Shown here: piece by piece, positions 62,901-64,000 of the stretch
How positions within the stretch are numbered: the first letter of the stretch is position 1
Layout: each line of letters starts with the position of its first letter
NCBI GenBank assembly: GCA_009602735.1
Contig: WELA01013098.1
Coordinates: 97,977 to 161,976 of the forward strand
From: Mesotaenium endlicherianum
Lineage: Eukaryota > Streptophyta > Zygnematophyceae > Zygnematales > Mesotaeniaceae
Reading direction: 5' to 3'
Length of the DNA: 64,000 nt
Position numbers and translations under genes: made by a program
The notes under the pieces: generated by a model
Database searches by the model: none
Told to the model about the DNA's origin: nothing
What the model saw: the letters and a program-made list of their open reading frames with translations, nothing else

Positions 62901-63673
62901 CTCTGCTCCTTGTGAGCAAGGGGATCAGACACCACTACTTGCTCCTCCGGCGATGTACATTCGCCCAGGCTGTTAGGATTCACGCTTGCTCCATTTGATG
63001 ACCTGGCCAGGGCCACCGAAACAAGGTACATCTCCTTCACCTGATTCGCCCTGCATAGCTTCTTAACTTGCAGGCTCGACAGAAGACAGTTACTTGTGGT
63101 CGTATCTACCTCCACCTGTTTCGCTGTCTCCATTCGACCATCACGCCCTTGGACTTTCACTTGTCCTGTGCTCCAGTGCACTTGAGGGTTGGCTTTTCTT
63201 AGCCATGGTCGGCCCAATATCACCTCATGGTGACCCAACTCTGCCTGCTCCATAACTTCCTTACTCCGGTGCCCCGCTACTTCCACGTGAATAGCTTCCG
63301 TAGGTGCACCACACTTGAGTCTCTGCCCATTTGCCAAAATTGCCTCCTTAGGCTCATAATGCTTCTGCACAGGGACTCGCCACTCTTTCACCATCTTCTT
63401 GTGCACAAAGTTTGCACTTGCGCCACTGTCGACCATACACTTCGCATTATTGCCGTCAACCACTCCTTCCACGATGATAGGCTTGTCAACGTCTCCTCCT
63501 TTGCTTCTCGGCAGGCTCCTGGGGATAACCTCCTTGTGAGTTCTCGTCTTCACGCCAGGAGACACCCCAGAACGACTTACTGGCGTCCTCCTTTTTCCTG
63601 CTGTTGAGGTTGCTTCGCCTTCACATGACAGTCTCGAGCCAGATGTCCAAGNACATGTCCAAGCTTGCCGCAA
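59978..63673 (-). CDS. Gypsy-B copy B2 pol polyprotein, intact
   Basis: The open frame has 1231 codons; the first ~30 overlap gag and are probably not used, because pol is in the -1 frame relative to gag and would be reached by slippage near 63580-63600. Domains with approximate residues are: protease with the normal D-S-G ([14 protein letters not shown] near 79), reverse transcriptase ([11 protein letters not shown] near 460), RNase H ([11 protein letters not shown] near 608), integrase HHCC (CDACQRNK), DDE core ([12 protein letters not shown] near 925, [14 protein letters not shown]), and chromodomain at 1155-1205 ([19 protein letters not shown]). The stop codon TAG is inside the 3' LTR. 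An N at 63652 lies in the gag overlap only. It should encode all enzymes needed for retrotransposition. Confidence 0.95.
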   Translation of the reverse strand: MRQAWTCXWTSGSRLSCEGEATSTAGKRRTPVSRSGVSPGVKTRTHKEVIPRSLPRSKGGDVDKPIIVEGVVDGNNAKCMVDSGASANFVHKKMVKEWRVPVQKHYEPKEAILANGQRLKCGAPTEAIHVEVAGHRSKEVMEQAELGHHEVILGRPWLRKANPQVHWSTGQVKVQGRDGRMETAKQVEVDTTTSNCLLSSLQVKKLCRANQVKEMYLVSVALARSSNGASVNPNSLGECTSPEEQVVVSDPLAHKEQSPTAQEKKPAEMPAQIKALLEEFKNVFPEELPAGLPPQRAMEHKIELEPGSKPPVRPAYRQSFAELDELKKQLTELLEKGFIRPSESPFAALVLLVKKKDGTMRMCVDYRALNKVTIKNRYSLPRVDELIDRLVGAKYFSKIDLRSGYHQVRIAEGDVQKTAFRTRYGLFEFTVMPFGLTNAPATFMGLMNSIFRPYLDQFVVVFLDDILIYSKTLEEHVGHLRKVLEVLRDQKLYGKMSKCDFCLKEVEFLGHIVGAEGVKVEQKKVQAVRDWPVPADIHQLRSFLGMANYYRRFIEGFAKVCAPLTDMLKKQEKWLWGDKEQQAFEKIKELLTQAPVLAIASPELPFTIITDASNFAVGAILLQDQGKGLQPVAYESRKLSPAEQNYAAHEREMLAIIQALRIWRCYVDGRKVFIKTDHKSLEKFMTQPTLTPRQARWMEFLQQFDHKIEYLPGKINPADALSRRCDLAAVSVIKENMDFKEKLQKGYEEDPQFADGGAAEFNASMQKKDGIWYYGDSKRVVVPDIKELRDLLLTEHHDCLYAGHFGSEKTASVLKREYYWRNMDKDIEEWIRSCDACQRNKTPNQKKGGTLRPLPIPEYPWEQIAMDFITSLPVSGQGHDAVWVVSDRLSKMAHFIPMKETSTAADVARLFFDHIFRLHGLPKVIVSDRDPRFTSNFWRSLFTLMGTKLSMSTSYHPQTDGQSERLNRTLQEVLRSFTMEDPSEWDKKLPGLEFAYNNSMQGSTKQSPFAMVYGREVYHPGNILLEKAKETQVPTTQAFMEQMAKTWDMAKTCIRKAQQEQVKHANKHRREVTFQVGDKVLLSTENLPFTGKRKLRARFTGPFEVLKQVNLVTYKLELPPGWRIHDVFHVSCLRPYVDPNEGHPGRLPTPPPPVEIDDVLEYEVEAIVGDRRVKRGQRVVQEYLVKWKGYHADDNTWEPEANLTHCKSKLRRYLQNASRTSHLEKGDDVRS

Positions 63674-64000
63674 TTATAGCAGGGTCCTCTCGGCTTGAAA
63701 TTCTGCTGCCTGTGCTGGTACTGCACAAGTCCCAACTCCATGGGTACTGGACCTTGAACACTCGTGCTTGGCGCTTGAGATCCAAAGTGTCGATATCCTC
63801 CAAAGTTGTGGCTGCCCCACTGTCTCTGACTACATTCCACAGCGTCGACCCTTGTTGCCAATGCCATCATTTCTCCAAGGCTGGAAGGGTCCTTGAGCGC
63901 CACTTCCTTGGCCACAGTTGGCTTGAGTCCCCTCTTGAACTTGTCCATCATCTCTGACTCGTGCATGGATGGGCATTGAAGCACCAGCTCGTTGAAGCGC
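63577..64000 (-). CDS. Gypsy-B copy B2 gag, C-terminal part
   Basis: The window ends inside gag. The visible part has the Gag core end ([20 protein letters not shown]), a spacer and a CCHC knuckle written as CYNCGKLGH-x-LGHLARDC. The extra four codons in it come from the N at 63652 and a repeated atgtccaag on both sides, so they are probably an assembly artefact; B1 has the plain [14 protein letters not shown]. It ends EKGGRQ with TAA near 63577. Confidence 0.88.
   Translation of the reverse strand, partial: RFNELVLQCPSMHESEMMDKFKRGLKPTVAKEVALKDPSSLGEMMALATRVDAVECSQRQWGSHNFGGYRHFGSQAPSTSVQGPVPMELGLVQYQHRQQNFKPRGPCYNCGKLGHXLGHLARDCHVKAKQPQQQEKGGRQ

Larger units (their letters stand above)
59247..64000 (-). 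mobile_element. Gypsy-B copy B2, chromodomain LTR retrotransposon, 5' end outside window
   Basis: On the minus strand gag and an intact pol are followed by a polypurine tract (gagaagggggatga) and the 3' LTR at 59247-59990. It is inserted in the methyltransferase ORF of M2; the expected short target duplication would be the bases just left of 59247, but the other flank is outside the window. It is younger than B1, since pol is open throughout. Confidence 0.93.

Overview
This window looks like nuclear DNA of a streptophyte (green-lineage) organism with a repeat-rich genome, most likely a charophyte alga or another early-diverging lineage. The evidence is spliced genes with GT-AG introns, plant-type plastid-targeted thiamine enzymes, plant-style TPP riboswitches in 3' UTRs, and chromodomain Ty3/gypsy retrotransposons. 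The species cannot be named from the sequence alone. Five single N positions (3442, 4749, 48154, 49885, 63652) behave like unresolved assembly joins.

Layout. 1-36.6 kb is almost entirely nested LTR retrotransposons. Gypsy-A copy A1 (+, 1-6944) abuts inverted, truncated copy A3 (-, 6945-10224). A short unassigned stretch with 5S-rRNA-like motifs follows. Then come a 3'-truncated Gypsy-B copy (B1, -, 11.0-16.09 kb), an integrase-PHD-finger fragment (Gypsy-C, 16.09-17.05 kb), an LTR fragment of element M (17.2-17.7 kb) and a decayed element (Gypsy-D, 17.95-21.1 kb). The nearly complete A2 (+, 21.3-30.0 kb) abuts element M copy 1 (-, 30.0-36.6 kb). M carries gag, an aspartic protease and a DNMT3-like cytosine-5 methyltransferase. 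A second M copy lies at 54.4-59.25 kb and is cut by Gypsy-B copy B2 (-, 59.25 kb to the window end).

The gene island is 39.8-51 kb. THIC (-) and THI4/THI1 (+) are head to head, 975 bp apart. They make the pyrimidine and thiazole halves of thiamine, and each has a recognisable TPP aptamer downstream of its stop codon. This is a compact, product-regulated thiamine locus. Next to it is a spliced SLC7/LAT-type amino-acid transporter (-) with internal transmembrane exons missing near an assembly gap, and a lone kelch-repeat exon on the opposite strand inside it. A 372-bp hAT-like MITE with a perfect 8-bp target duplication lies at 37.6 kb.

Main points for a second look: the divergent THIC-THI4 pair with two 3'-UTR riboswitches; the protease-DNMT3-like retroelement with no reverse transcriptase between the two domains; a conserved extra ORF in Gypsy-A preceded by a conserved splice-acceptor-like site; a canonical -1 slippery heptamer at the Gypsy-A gag-pol junction; and the PHD-finger integrase.
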